64,000 nt of DNA. Origin: Hirudo medicinalis. Its lineage: Eukaryota; Annelida; Clitellata; Hirudinida; Hirudinidae. This document shows positions 36,074 through 55,756 of this stretch, one piece after another; the stretch's first letter is position 1, and the number at the start of each line of letters is the position of its first letter. The position numbers and the translations under genes were made by a program. The stretch covers positions 11,783-75,782 of the forward strand of contig MPNW01000357.1 of assembly GCA_011800805.1 (NCBI GenBank). Direction: 5' to 3'. Under the pieces are notes generated by a model. That model was given only the letters and a program-made list of their open reading frames with translations. It was not told the origin of the DNA and made no database searches.

Positions 36074-37556
36074 TAGGAGGCTTACATGTCGAGGGGCATG
36101 GTGTTTAAAAATAAGAAAAACTAATGGTGATCCATTTTTGGACTCTGCTACCACTCAAATGTATTTGCATTTTATATCCTGTGCTTTATATCCTGCTTAC
36201 CAAATTTTGAGTGGGCTCTGTCCTTCCTGTGCTAGTGGTTGGATCACTTTCAGCTAAATCTAAGTGTTGTATTTTCTTCTATGTAAAACAATTTTTGTCA
36301 CTCGCATGAACATTCTGCATAAAAATGAATTGTACAAATCCGACATGTTATCTTTGTGCGGATCAATGCGCTCTCCCAAGACATAATAAAAATTAAGCTT
36401 TACTGAACCCTTCGAGCTGCTCAAAGATGTAATCCCCCTCCTCGAATTCAGCGGCTCAATTCCAGGTAATTAATCCCAATTTGAGCACAAAAAAGAATCA
36501 GTTTGTGAAATGTAATAACCAGTTATCATTTGCATTTCAACGACTTTAATTTCGAGCCAAATGTCACACCTTAGCTTCAACTGATTTTCTTGATTCACTC
36601 GATAAACAAAAAGTAAAACATGTAAACAACCAGGTGCCCTTGATGTTCATGAGGATCAACAAAACACCACTGAAAGTGCTGATAAGTGTCAAAATGGAAG
36701 AACATGGCTTTCATTTGGCAGACAAATTCGAATGGAACACAAAAATCAAATTTAGAAAAAATACAAACAAAATCACAATGGATGATCGACGTGAAAATGG
36801 ATTAATTACTGCAGCAGATGGCAAGTGATTCCTATGGTGCTCATCGCCAATAATTGATTGGCAGGAGAACAAGATCAAAGAGATGGAGCTGGCGAAGAGG
36901 CATCAAAGTAACTTGGCAACAGTAATACTGCTCGTGCGGTATCATAGGTACGGCATCACTTTCATGGAGGCTTTGCTGTGAATTCTAGATAATAACGATA
37001 GGAGCTGATAAAGATGAACAAGGTGATGTTACACCGCTTCAACCTCTCCAAACTTTGATATCTTGGTCAAACTAAAAATAGAAACAACAACCAACAGTGC
37101 AGAACAAAAATCTAAAGATGTGGATGTGGATTAACCAATGAAAGTGGTTGTTTACTTTGACAGGCTGCATTTCCAAACAACAAAGATGATGAATACCATT
37201 GCAGGCCAAACAGGATTACTGATCTAAACAAGCCACTAAAGAGGCAACAAAGCAAGCAAGACCAAAGTTATCCCTCAACAAAGAAAACTAATCCTGCACT
37301 CAAAAACCTGAATGAGAATTTTAAGTGATCACAGGTCACACAAAGTGTTTATGTGAGCAAATCCCTTCAAAAGACCTTTCAAAGCTCTGCATTTAACAAT
37401 TGAATAATTTGAGCTTGTAACTAAATCCAGACAAATCAAGAAAAGCATTTCCAATTCAAATTAGTGCAAAAAAACCCAGGCAAATGAAAACTGCAAAACA
37501 CATTGAACCCTAGTTGGACAAATTCTTCTCGCTCTTCGGACTCTATCAATGAAACC
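36074..37556. other. Intergenic, convergent 3' ends
   Basis: Holds the 3' UTRs of the SCP phosphatase and UGP2 genes. A-rich plus-strand frames (36634-36828, MPLMFMRINKTPLKVLISV) are not recognised and have many neighbouring stops. They may be degenerate mobile-element DNA similar in style to the insert at 34.1-34.8 kb. Confidence 0.4.
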
Positions 37557-46100
<8,544 letters not shown>

Positions 46101-47129
46101 CAAAATACTCTGTGCTCTATATCAGATTTGTTGTAGCTGGATATTATGTGTTTGAGTCTGCTACTGATACTTTTTATTGGATTTGTTTCTTTAGCTAGTC
46201 TAATGCTTAAATTAAAATAACCTCAATATTATTTGAATACTTATTTGAATTTCAACTGTTTGGAAACTTTAGTAAGTTTAAGTCTTCTGCCACGTTTCCC
46301 TCGCGCTCAAAGTTTAATGTTATTAAGGGCCGTCAAGTGGCGCTGATGAATAGAACTAGCATAGCAATCTTTAAAGCACGTGACATTGCTGGTGACGCGT
46401 CACCTCTGAGGCTCATTGCAAGCATTCTTGTAGCTTTTCATAAGCTCGTTAGTTCCTCAAATGAAGATTTGTTTGACAGGTCTGAGAGAATACCTAACAA
46501 AATGAAAAATCTCACCATATTCAAACCAAACGATGAAACTACTTAACCAGAACTTATTTACAAAAGCAAACGAATCCACGGAACCCTGAAACCAACTGCT
46601 ATTTTTAGACAAAAGTCAGTTTAAATGTGACCTTAAATCGTAAAGGCGTTTAGGTCTTACTGTAACTCGGTAAAACATCAGGTAAAATGCCGGAATATTT
46701 CATTTAACAGCATTAGATTTTATTGAATGTTATTAAATAATACTCCTAACATTTATGAGAATAATTATATAATATTTTTTTAAATTAAGTAATTGTTTAA
46801 GTAAAGCTGAACAATGACCTTGAAAGTATATTTCGACCTTCACCTTGAATACATTTTAACTTTTGAACTTTTAAATTTAAAAATCATAAAATTATAAAAT
46901 TATATTTATGATAATTTTATATTTACATCAACATATATACTTTTTTTATTCTTTAATATGTTCCTCAAGATTCTTCTGAAATGGCGAAAATATGATAATT
47001 GTAAATATAAACAATTATTTGAAAATGGCCCATGTAGCGCGTCATTTTTGTTTAAATGGCACTTTTAAATGGTTTTAAATATTTCCTTGTAAAATTTACC
47101 ACTTGAATATTAAAGTTATAAATTTAGTC

Positions 47130-47275
47130 ATTTGGAGAATCAAGAACCACGGCTTATTAATAGTTTAATGGTCGTAACGTGTTCTCCGAACATTAACAAA
47201 GTGACTTCTGCTGACCCTCGCGACCGTAGTAACACTCGATGGACAGAAACGGGTCACATATTTGTTTCTTCTGAA
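47130..47275 (+). repeat. Diverged direct repeat, copy 1
   Basis: Shares CGATGGACAGAAACGGG and AAAGTGACTTCTG-GACC-TCG words in the same order and spacing with copy 2 about 450 bp downstream. No open frame. Confidence 0.65.
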
Positions 47276-47569
47276 ATTATATATTTACATAACGTTTGAG
47301 ACTTAAAGCGCTTGCAATTCCTCGCTTTGTTAATAGAGCAGTGCTTTTTCGCACGAAATATAGCTTGAGAATTTTCGCACTTTGGATGAATGAATTAGTA
47401 ACAGAAAAGTTAAGGCATTTGATTTCATTTGTCAGTGATTATGTGATAAGCTAAGTAAGCTATAAGTAATGTGATATGCAATGCATATTTAAATGATGTA
47501 ATGCGCAAGAAACCATGTTTACGTAAAGCTGGTAGCGATCTAGGCCTAATTTAAGTGATTATTGTTTAT

Positions 47570-47725
47570 TTTGTGATCTTGGAAAATTAAGAAACACGAC
47601 TTGTTATCAGTTACTTTGTCGTTACATATTTTCCAAACATTAATCAAAGTGACTTCTGATGACCGTCGAGATTCTGTAGAAACGCTCGATGGACAGAAAC
47701 GGGCCATACACTCGTCCATTTCATA
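47570..47725 (+). repeat. Diverged direct repeat, copy 2
   Basis: Matches copy 1 at 47130-47275, beginning with GGA(A/G)AATTAAGAA-type sequence and ending just after GATGGACAGAAACGGG. Confidence 0.65.
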
Positions 47726-48529
47726 AATTTTTGATTTGTAGATTTACTTTACTTAGATTCAAATATAGGACAAACTGCTTTTTATTTTTAATATTATGGA
47801 TTGAACGGAAGAACCCCTCGTCGAAGACAAATGCAATGTTTGGTCCACAAAACTCAAATTAAGAAATGAAAAACACCAAAAATTTACATAGATCCGAAAA
47901 GATTCCCCAGAAATTCAGCTGATCAATAAACTACATATATGATCTCAAGAATACATAAAAGTATTATCATGCGTCTGTCCACTTTTATTAATTGAAACAT
48001 ATAACCCATGGACCCGAAAAGCAAGATGTTTTTGTATATGTTTATGTATGAAAAAAAAGTTGGATAAACTTTTTAAAATTTCAAATATTTGCATTTTGTG
48101 TAGACCATGCAAATTGGCTTTTATGATTGAAGATTATTATCTTCGTTGAAAAAAATCTATTCTCAAATTAGCCATTTTGATGACATTCATCGTTATTGTT
48201 GAACCTGTTACTGAATGGACAGTTGCAAGAACTTTGGCCACAGGAGAAGAACGCTGTGTCAGCTTAATACATAGAAATTAGCAAGTATAGAGAGCAAACG
48301 GCCCAATATAATTGACTTCAATTGTAACAACATTAGTCACATTACAAGTTCGGATAATAAGCTGCTCCAAAACAAAATGGTTTCAAAGCTAACTTTAGCT
48401 ACTAAAAGTCTTTTCTGACTCTTTATTGGAAATGCAGTTTTGATTCATAACTTTGGACCCAGGTGTGAATGCTAAGTTAGTCGAAAGATCTTTTTGTAAA
48501 TGACAAAGATTTCGATCGATGAAGCACGC

Positions 48530-48656
48530 TTTGTTAACTTCAGAACAAAGATTAGTTGTTGAAATCGGGATAACAAAGCTCACAAAGACTTTTGTTATTA
48601 AATTGTATTAATAAAAGAATTCATCTTTAGCCTAGATTCGATTACGAAAACATTAT
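48530..48656 (+). repeat. 127-bp sequence flanking gap, left copy
   Basis: Identical over all 127 bp to 49360-49486. It ends exactly where the N run begins. Confidence 0.95.
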
Positions 48657-49359
48657 NNNNNNNNNNNNNNNNNNNNNNNNNNNNNNNNNNNNNNNNNNNN
48701 NNNNNNNNNNNNNNNNNNNNNNNNNNNNNNNNNNNNNNNNNNNNNNNNNNNNNNNNNNNNNNNNNNNNNNNNNNNNNNNNNNNNNNNNNNNNNNNNNNNN
48801 NNNNNNNNNNNNNNNNNNNNNNNNNNNNNNNNNNNNNNNNNNNNNNNNNNNNNNNNNNNNNNNNNNNNNNNNNNNNNNNNNNNNNNNNNNNNNNNNNNNN
48901 NNNNNNNNNNNNNNNNNNNNNNNNNNNNNNNNNNNNNNNNNNNNNNNNNNNNNNNNNNNNNNNNNNNNNNNNNNNNNNNNNNNNNNNNNNNNNNNNNNNN
49001 NNNNNNNNNNNNNNNNNNNNNNNNNNNNNNNNNNNNNNNNNNNNNNNNNNNNNNNNNNNNNNNNNNNNNNNNNNNNNNNNNNNNNNNNNNNNNNNNNNNN
49101 NNNNNNNNNNNNNNNNNNNNNNNNNNNNNNNNNNNNNNNNNNNNNNNNNNNNNNNNNNNNNNNNNNNNNNNNNNNNNNNNNNNNNNNNNNNNNNNNNNNN
49201 NNNNNNNNNNNNNNNNNNNNNNNNNNNNNNNNNNNNNNNNNNNNNNNNNNNNNNNNNNNNNNNNNNNNNNNNNNNNNNNNNNNNNNNNNNNNNNNNNNNN
49301 NNNNNNNNNNNNNNNNNNNNNNNNNNNNNNNNNNNNNNNNNNNNNNNNNNNNNNNNNNN
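48657..49359. other. Scaffold gap, 703 N
   Basis: A run of N with identical 127-bp sequence on each side. Minus-strand frames that cross it are meaningless. Confidence 0.99.
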
Positions 49360-49486
49360 TTTGTTAACTTCAGAACAAAGATTAGTTGTTGAAATCGGGA
49401 TAACAAAGCTCACAAAGACTTTTGTTATTAAATTGTATTAATAAAAGAATTCATCTTTAGCCTAGATTCGATTACGAAAACATTAT
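49360..49486 (+). repeat. 127-bp sequence flanking gap, right copy
   Basis: Identical to 48530-48656. It starts at the first base after the N run. Confidence 0.95.
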
Positions 49487-49541
49487 CTGGGACAATGCTT
49501 GCTTAGCCGTGGTTATGTCAGCGTTGACAAGCCACGGAGAC

Positions 49542-49548
49542 TATAAAT
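49542..49548 (+). promoter_or_regulatory. TATA box of the antistasin-like gene
   Basis: TATAAAT lies 53 bp before the ATG at 49595, which leaves room for a start site about 30 bp downstream and a short 5' UTR. This is one of the few clear TATA boxes in the window. Confidence 0.65.
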
Positions 49549-49594
49549 ATGAGTTTGGAAGGACGGATATCTGAGCAGTTTCTCGATCAGCAGA

Positions 49595-52500
49595 ATGTTG
49601 TCGACCTTCGTGATTTTGGCGCTTCTTGGCAGCGCTTTGGCTTACAAAATGGAAAGCATGCCTGCTGTTAAAGGTAATTGTTACCAGATTTTGAATTTAT
49701 TCTACAAATTATAAATGTATATCGTCTATTTTCTATTCTATAAAAGAGTAAATGCTGTGTGTATGTAAGAAATTATTAGCTGTTTAGTGATGCCGTAACA
49801 ATGGTACATTTCAAATCGAGTCATGCCTTTTGTTTAACTAAAGTGAATTAATTCAAGCTTAAAATTATGATAACTAGAGTTTCTTTTTCTAAAGCACTTC
49901 TATGACAGTTTATCCTGACTGTTCCTTTTACTAAAATAAAAGTATTTAATCAATTTTCGTAATTGTTGTTCGAATTTAGATCTTCAAATCATTATCCTCG
50001 TCATTTTAAATAAACAAATTAACAAATCCACAGACATGGTCTCTGATGATAAATGCCCTAGCCTTCAAGAGTGTTCTCTAAACTGTGTCTTCGGTTACGC
50101 TGTCAACGACGAGGGATGCCGAGTCTGCGAGTGTTCAAATAAGCCCTGCAGAGTAATTTTCATTATTGATCTAAAGATTAATGATTCATCTTGTGCTATA
50201 CATCATTTATTTATTGAAGTGATAATGATTGTAATAATTGAGACCTAATCTTACCTTAATAATTACCTTATTGTAATCAGTGAGACCTAATATTGCTTCA
50301 ATATTTTATTTGCCTTATTGTGGTCAGTGAGACTTAACATTTGCCATACTGATGAGACCTGCTAATCGACGCAACGTCGAATATAATAAAATGTCAATAC
50401 AAATTACTATAATAATTTTAACGCGTCTCAATCAGGGGTTTTCATGCGCCTTTGCAACCAAATTCACTTCAATGGAAAAAGATTGCAGCGAAACAGGAAC
50501 TTGTGGCGTGATTCCCAAACAAGGAGGTAAATTGATACATTCCTATCGCTTAGGGTACTAGTTTGAATCCGTGGCATATATAATTCAATAAATGTGACGC
50601 TTTTTAGCCTCATCATCAAATTCATCGGATTGATACATCGAATGGGTTTAATATCGCGCTCAATCACTTCTATCTGCATTTTTCTGAGTCCAGAAACGCT
50701 TATTCCAAATGCGTTGTTAATTGTTTTTTAACGCTTTAAAACTCATTACTTTTCAAAATATAAATATTCACTGCCAACTTAGTATTAGATGTCCAAGTAA
50801 TGGAAACGCTAAATTGAGACATGCCTCCATAACTTTTTACACGGCACTGCATAGCTAATAATTGTGCTATAAATTGCATTATAAATACAATTGATTATAA
50901 ATAATGTTGGTTGATTTCTCTCAGTGTGTCCAGATATAACCTGCCAAACGTTCTGCGAATATGGTTTCGAGGTTGGAAAATTAGGGTGCCCAATCTGCAG
51001 ATGCAAAGCACACCCATGCACGGTAGGGTAAACACATAAATTTTAAACAGGTGTTAATCAGTAAATTATGATGTACTAATTTAATGTAATACAAGATTGA
51101 CGCTGATTATTTAGCGCACGAATTTAACGCTTAAACGTTATTTGAAATCATGCACGTGTTTGGTACGTTTTGTTATGTCTATTGTAATAATGTTGACGAT
51201 AGTTTGACTCGACCATGGTGACAACATGCCAAGGCCGGCAGCCGAATTACAAGCTAGTTAATAAAAGTTTTTGACACGCGTGATATTAACGTCCCTAAAA
51301 TAATAAGATTTTTTTTTATGACGGAACAGGATAACCTGTTCAAATTCAAATGTCGTTTCCAATTGCACTGCTAGGCGCAAGATGAACAAGGACTAGCCGA
51401 GATTATTTTACCAAAACCAAACATTGGAGTTTAGCTCACCATATCTAGCCTAAGCAAATAAGTAGAAGATTAGGGCGGTGCTCTCACATCGGAGTTCGGA
51501 TCCATGCCGCCATCTGAGCGCTCTAATAGAGCTGTACAATCATTATTTCGCATTTATATGTCATAATTTCAAAACATTGGAAATAATTGATATCTATAAA
51601 CTTTAAAGTGATCAATTTCTTCATTGTGACGAATGATTTTCTGATTTCTCAATTCTCAAATCTTCTCAATTTGGTGATTTTCTTTCAAGAAACCTGAAAA
51701 TCAGTGCGACAGCAACCACACGTGCATCGCCAATGAAGGAAAATGTGAGAATCCACCTTGTGATTGGACAAGCAAATGTGCCCCAAGTAAGAACGAGATA
51801 TGTTTTATTGATTTAGATTTTTTTTAAATTATTTATTATATAAAAACTTATTATGTAAGTCGAATTTGATGCAAAATAAAGCTACTAATAAAGCATTGGA
51901 TTGACATTGCTTCATAGCTGCATGATAATATTCATACTATACAGTGCTAATTTGAGTTTTGTAATAATGCTGAATTATTAACAATCATTGATAATCAATA
52001 ATCTAATTCAGAATGCGACGAAATGGCAAATGATGTCTATTGTGAATTTGGCTTCAAAAGAGACGAAAACGATTGCGAGACATACCAATGCAAGGAAGAC
52101 TTCTGTGATGTGGGTAGAATTTTTTAGTAGAATAATTATAATTGAGATATAATTATGAATAATATTCAATGAATATTCTATTATGTTCAAATTAAAAAAC
52201 TTTGCTGTTCGTATAGCATATAAATGCTAGTTTTAAATTAATCCACTCTTTTCATTAATTAATTTATGCTGACGTTTAATGAATAGTTTGATGGTTGACA
52301 GTGTGTACTGGGAATAGTTAATGAAATGTATACTGCTGCTACAATTCATATTTATGCATAAGTTTATAATGATTAAATCTTTGTTGAAGGGCGTGACCTG
52401 CTCAGTTAACCAAGAATGCGTTCATGACCCACATAGAAGAGACGCCAGTGCATGTGGTTAGTTATTCAGAATTCTCACAATGTTTAGCGGAGACAACACT

Positions 52501-53150
52501 TTAAAAAAAAAGTAGATGTAGTAATTTTCATCTCGTGTGGAATAGTGCTGCCAATTTTGACATAAAATTAATTCCAAATATGCACTTTTTAAAGTTTGCA
52601 AAAAGCCAACCTGTAATCACTCATGTCCATTTGGCCTGGCAAGAGACAAGACTGGATGCGAGATTTGCAAATGCGCTGCTGATCCATGCGAGGTTTTTTT
52701 TGTTCCTGTTATTTATTTAAAAATGTTGTTTTGAATGTTTGCTTTAAAACTTTAAGTGTGACAATTATAAGGATGGACATTATTAGATAAGTGGCTTGCA
52801 TAGATCTGCTTTTATTTTGTTATGGAGATTTGATTTGGTTAATCCTTTAATTAGTAAGATATTGGGTAACTAGTTCTAAATTTTTCTTTTTATAGAGTTG
52901 GATATGAATTATGCTCAACAATTTCATTGCAAATCGTTGATGTTGATATTGACGACGTATTCTAAATAAATGAAGTTTACGTTAAGCAATTGTTAATTAA
53001 TATTACATTTTCTGTCGACAGAGTGTGGACTGCAAACACGGCTATAAATGTGTACCTGTCCAAGAGCCAGTCTGCTTGGAAAAGCCATGCCCCTACAAAC
53101 CAAAATGCTTTTTGCATTTCATGGATGTTGAAGATGTTATCATTGATTGA
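49595..53150 (+). CDS. Secreted antistasin-like Cys-rich protein
   Basis: Antistasin domains are small Cys-rich modules, several of which inhibit serine proteases; secreted role inferred from the signal peptide. Coding exons 49595-49673, 50034-50152, 50436-50526, 50925-51022, 51690-51786, 52012-52109, 52390-52456, 52595-52692 and 53022-53150 give 291 residues. The start is a signal peptide (MLSTFVILALLGSALA). Exons 2, 4 and 8 each hold one antistasin module with pattern C-x(3-4)-C-x3-C-x-(F/Y)G..G-C-x2-C-x-C: CSLNCVFGYAVNDEGCRVCE, TFCEYGFEVGKLGCPICRC and HSCPFGLARDKTGCEICKC. Exon 6 is a degenerate one (YCEFGFKRDENDCETYQC). Exons 3, 5, 7 and 9 are linkers with spaced Cys pairs. Module exons start in phase 1 and end in phase 0. 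The last exon ends in an acidic tail. Poly(A) signal is at 53260. Confidence 0.88.
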
Positions 53151-53736
53151 TTAACAGCATTAGGGTGGTAATTCACTTAAGCTTTAAGATTGCTAATAGC
53201 AACAGACATTTAGTTTCGCGGGTAATGTATTATGTGACTAAATGATTAAAAAATGATTGAATAAATTGCATTCATCTTCAAAACTGTTGTTTTCATAAAA
53301 CGTGTTGAACTTTTATTGCTTTATTTGTGAGTAAGAAATTCGGTTGCGCTCCCAATTTTAAACGATTGTCTAGAAATACATCGCGGTCTAAGTTCCGGTA
53401 ACCAGCCGTGTTTTCGTTTATGTCTAACAATGGGAAGACTAGTCAAATAAGAAAGTATTAAGTTGTTTTGAGTACATTTCTAATGAAGAGTGTGATCGCG
53501 AACAAATTCTGCGACTAGGCTTTCGCAACAAATTTCGGTCTGAAGTAGCAACAAAAGACTTGAATTTGCGTATTTTTTTTTAACTGCTTCATGCTGATAA
53601 AATAACTTGACTCAAAAGTGCCGATGTTTAAATGTAACTTTTTCTTATGACAGCATACATTGTGACTCATCTGTAAAAATAATTTGACCCAGCGTCGTAA
53701 ACAGCTGTATTTTACACAAATATCACGAAGCAAAAC
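53151..53736. other. 3' UTR of antistasin-like gene and promoter of TRIM gene
   Basis: Contains AATAAA at 53260-53265 for the upstream gene. The rest is the presumed upstream region of the TRIM gene, with no identified element. Confidence 0.5.
53260..53265 (+). promoter_or_regulatory. Poly(A) signal AATAAA of the antistasin-like gene
   Basis: Lies 109 bp after the stop codon, at the expected distance for a short 3' UTR. Confidence 0.65.
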
Positions 53737-55756
53737 ATGAAACGTGCACAGGCCAACAGGTCTTCAAAACTGGACAGCTACGAACATGTCCTTATGTGTC
53801 TCATTTGTAGGAGTCTTTTTGATGATCATGATCACCAGCCAAAGTTTCTACCATGTCACCATACTTTCTGTAAGGACTGCCTCAGAGAATTTGTGCGGCA
53901 AATGGGTGATGAAATTGAATGTCCAAGTTGCCGGAAACCAGCCACTATACCTGCAGCTGGCGTAGCAGCTCTACAAACCAATTTCTATGCCAAATACATT
54001 CAGAGCCTCGTCTATGGTGTTGGTGCATTGGGCTGCTCTCCTGCAATGCTGGGTGAAGGGCATGGGGACACTGACCCAATGTGCCAAACTCATGATTCTA
54101 TGAAAGCACAATACTTTTGCAAGCAATGTTCCAGAACAGCATGTGAATCCTGTTTTTCTAATGAAGGTTCATGTTCAAGTCACCAGAAGAAGCCATTGGT
54201 TGCAGCTGCTGAGGACTTCCAGGGTAAGATTGATGCCAGTTTTACTAGGGCTAATGCTCTTATAGAACAAAAGAAGGTGGAGTTGGAAGCGAGACTGAAG
54301 GCATTTTCGGAAGAGAAGGACAGAGCCCTGCTGAAGATTGATGCTGCATTCGAAGCCCATGTCCATTTGCTCAATAGAAGGGCCACACTGTTGAAGAACA
54401 AGGTAAATTCAAAATTAAGTTAATTAAAATTCAGTGATGACTAACATATTACAATTATGACTTATTATAATATCCATTATTTGCAGATGATTTTTTTGCC
54501 CACGACTGATGTTAGCTTTAATTTGATTGTAATTTGTGACAACTAGTCTCTGCATATTTTGCAAAATGGATCTTCATCTTTTGATGATGTCATATTTCTT
54601 CAGACCACACCTCTCAATTTGATTTCTTGATGTTAAATTATAGGAGAAAATAGTCATGATAACAATTGTCAAACTAATCTTAGAGAACATTATTAGTCTC
54701 AATTTCTGTTGGGACACACGAGCTGGTGTACGTGCAGCATGGCGAATGGGTTTTCATTCCTGCATACGACGGTAATGGCAACAGTCCTAACGTGTGGTGT
54801 TCGAAACTCAGCCTGCACTGCAGAAAGCACCCTTGGGAAGGAACGCTATATGAATCGTTAACGAAAAGTGCCTATGACGTTATATAAATGAACTACATTT
54901 ACATACAATCGAATGGGCTTGTCACAATTTTCTTGGTTTGGATTTTTGTTTGGACTTCTGTTAGGACTTCTGTTAGGACACATTGCCACCTTTGAAAAGC
55001 TTATATTATTTGATAACTATCATCAATTTTTGTCATAATTTTCCTGGCTTGGTAATCAGAGTTGTAATTCCAATTCATCCATTTTTGATAAAATTTTAAG
55101 AGAATCGTTTCTACTTTTTCAGGTGATAGATTCGTACAACGAGCGAGTGACTTCATTCGAGTCTGACCTTGAGGAAATATCGACCGCCATGACGTGCATC
55201 ATCAGCCTCAAGGAATTCCACGAAACCGCCATCAGCAGAGGACAACTAGAAGACATTGAAAAGGTGAATGTGATATGGTTACATTTAACAGTTAAATAAA
55301 TATCTTTTTTAAAGTTATATTTGTAATATTTATTTATAATTAATGGGTAGTATGCTGGGAAAAAACAATTTAATTTTTAATTTTCTTAATTTCATTTCAA
55401 TACAGGGGGTGGAAGAGTTGAATGAGGTTTACTCCAATGTCGATAGTCGCATCCACCCGAGACCCTACCATGTCCTGTTCGAAGAGAGGCACGGCATCGA
55501 GAGGTTCAAGTCTTGCATCAAAGATCTTGGAAAGGTCACCTGCTATGCCGGATCGGTCGGTGCTCCGGACCAAAAGAACTCTGCCGTGGCTTCAGGGGAC
55601 GACGATCCTCCCGATACCACTCCTTCCTCGCCCCACCCCCCTTCCTCCGGAGGGTTTTCTGACCACCCGATNTCAGAAGACCCAAGTTTCTCATCTCCCC
55701 TGACAATGTCAAGGCCAATAGAAACAAGGTCACTGAGATTATCCCCAGCAATCTAA
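53737..55756 (+). CDS. RBCC/TRIM-type RING E3 ligase
   Basis: Exons 53737-54402, 55123-55263 and 55406-55756 join in phase 0 to 385 residues. The RING is C3HC4: Cys21, Cys24, Cys40, His42, Cys45, Cys48, Cys62, Cys65 (core CLICRSLF, LPCHHTFCKDC, CPSC). A B-box type 2 follows at about 116-149 (CQTHD, FCKQCSRTACESC, then Cys146/His149). A long coiled coil covers about 165-270 (ALIEQKKVELEARLKAFSEE). The RING-B-box-coiled-coil order defines the TRIM architecture; RINGs of this kind recruit E2 enzymes for ubiquitin transfer. The C-terminal part has no SPRY, NHL or filamin domain. It ends in a Pro/Ser/Asp-rich tail that contains one N (55672), so the reading frame after it should be checked. The family member is not assigned. 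Confidence 0.88.
54722..54904 (+). mobile_element. tRNA-derived SINE copy B
   Basis: Sits in intron 1 of the TRIM gene. It shares the A-box-like CATGGCGAATGGG, GGTAATGGCAACAGTC, a B-box-like GTGTTCGAAACTC, CACCCTTGGGAAGGA and the tail TTATATAAATGAACTACATT with the copy at 44129-44311. Confidence 0.75.

Larger units (their letters stand above)
46101..49541. other. Intergenic with scaffold gap and local duplications
   Basis: No gene was supported. A 69-codon frame at 46337-46546 (MALMNRTSIAIFKARDIAG) has no partner or recognised family. Two features stand out: a diverged direct repeat (47130-47275 and 47570-47725) and a 703-bp N gap with identical flanks. Confidence 0.5.

Noticed and set aside
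36385..36465. Plus-strand peptide FELLKDVIPLLEF resembling the end of the SCP phosphatase, and minus-strand peptide FEEGDYIFEQLEGFSKA
   Set aside because: Both strands read plausibly over the same 80 bases, neither has supporting exons, and the similarity is too short.
48598..49413. Open frames of 254-271 codons
   Set aside because: They run through the N gap and contain no real sequence.
51470..51545. tRNA-like GAGTTCGGATCC in an antistasin gene intron
   Set aside because: A B-box-like word only; no matching A box, acceptor stem or second copy was found.
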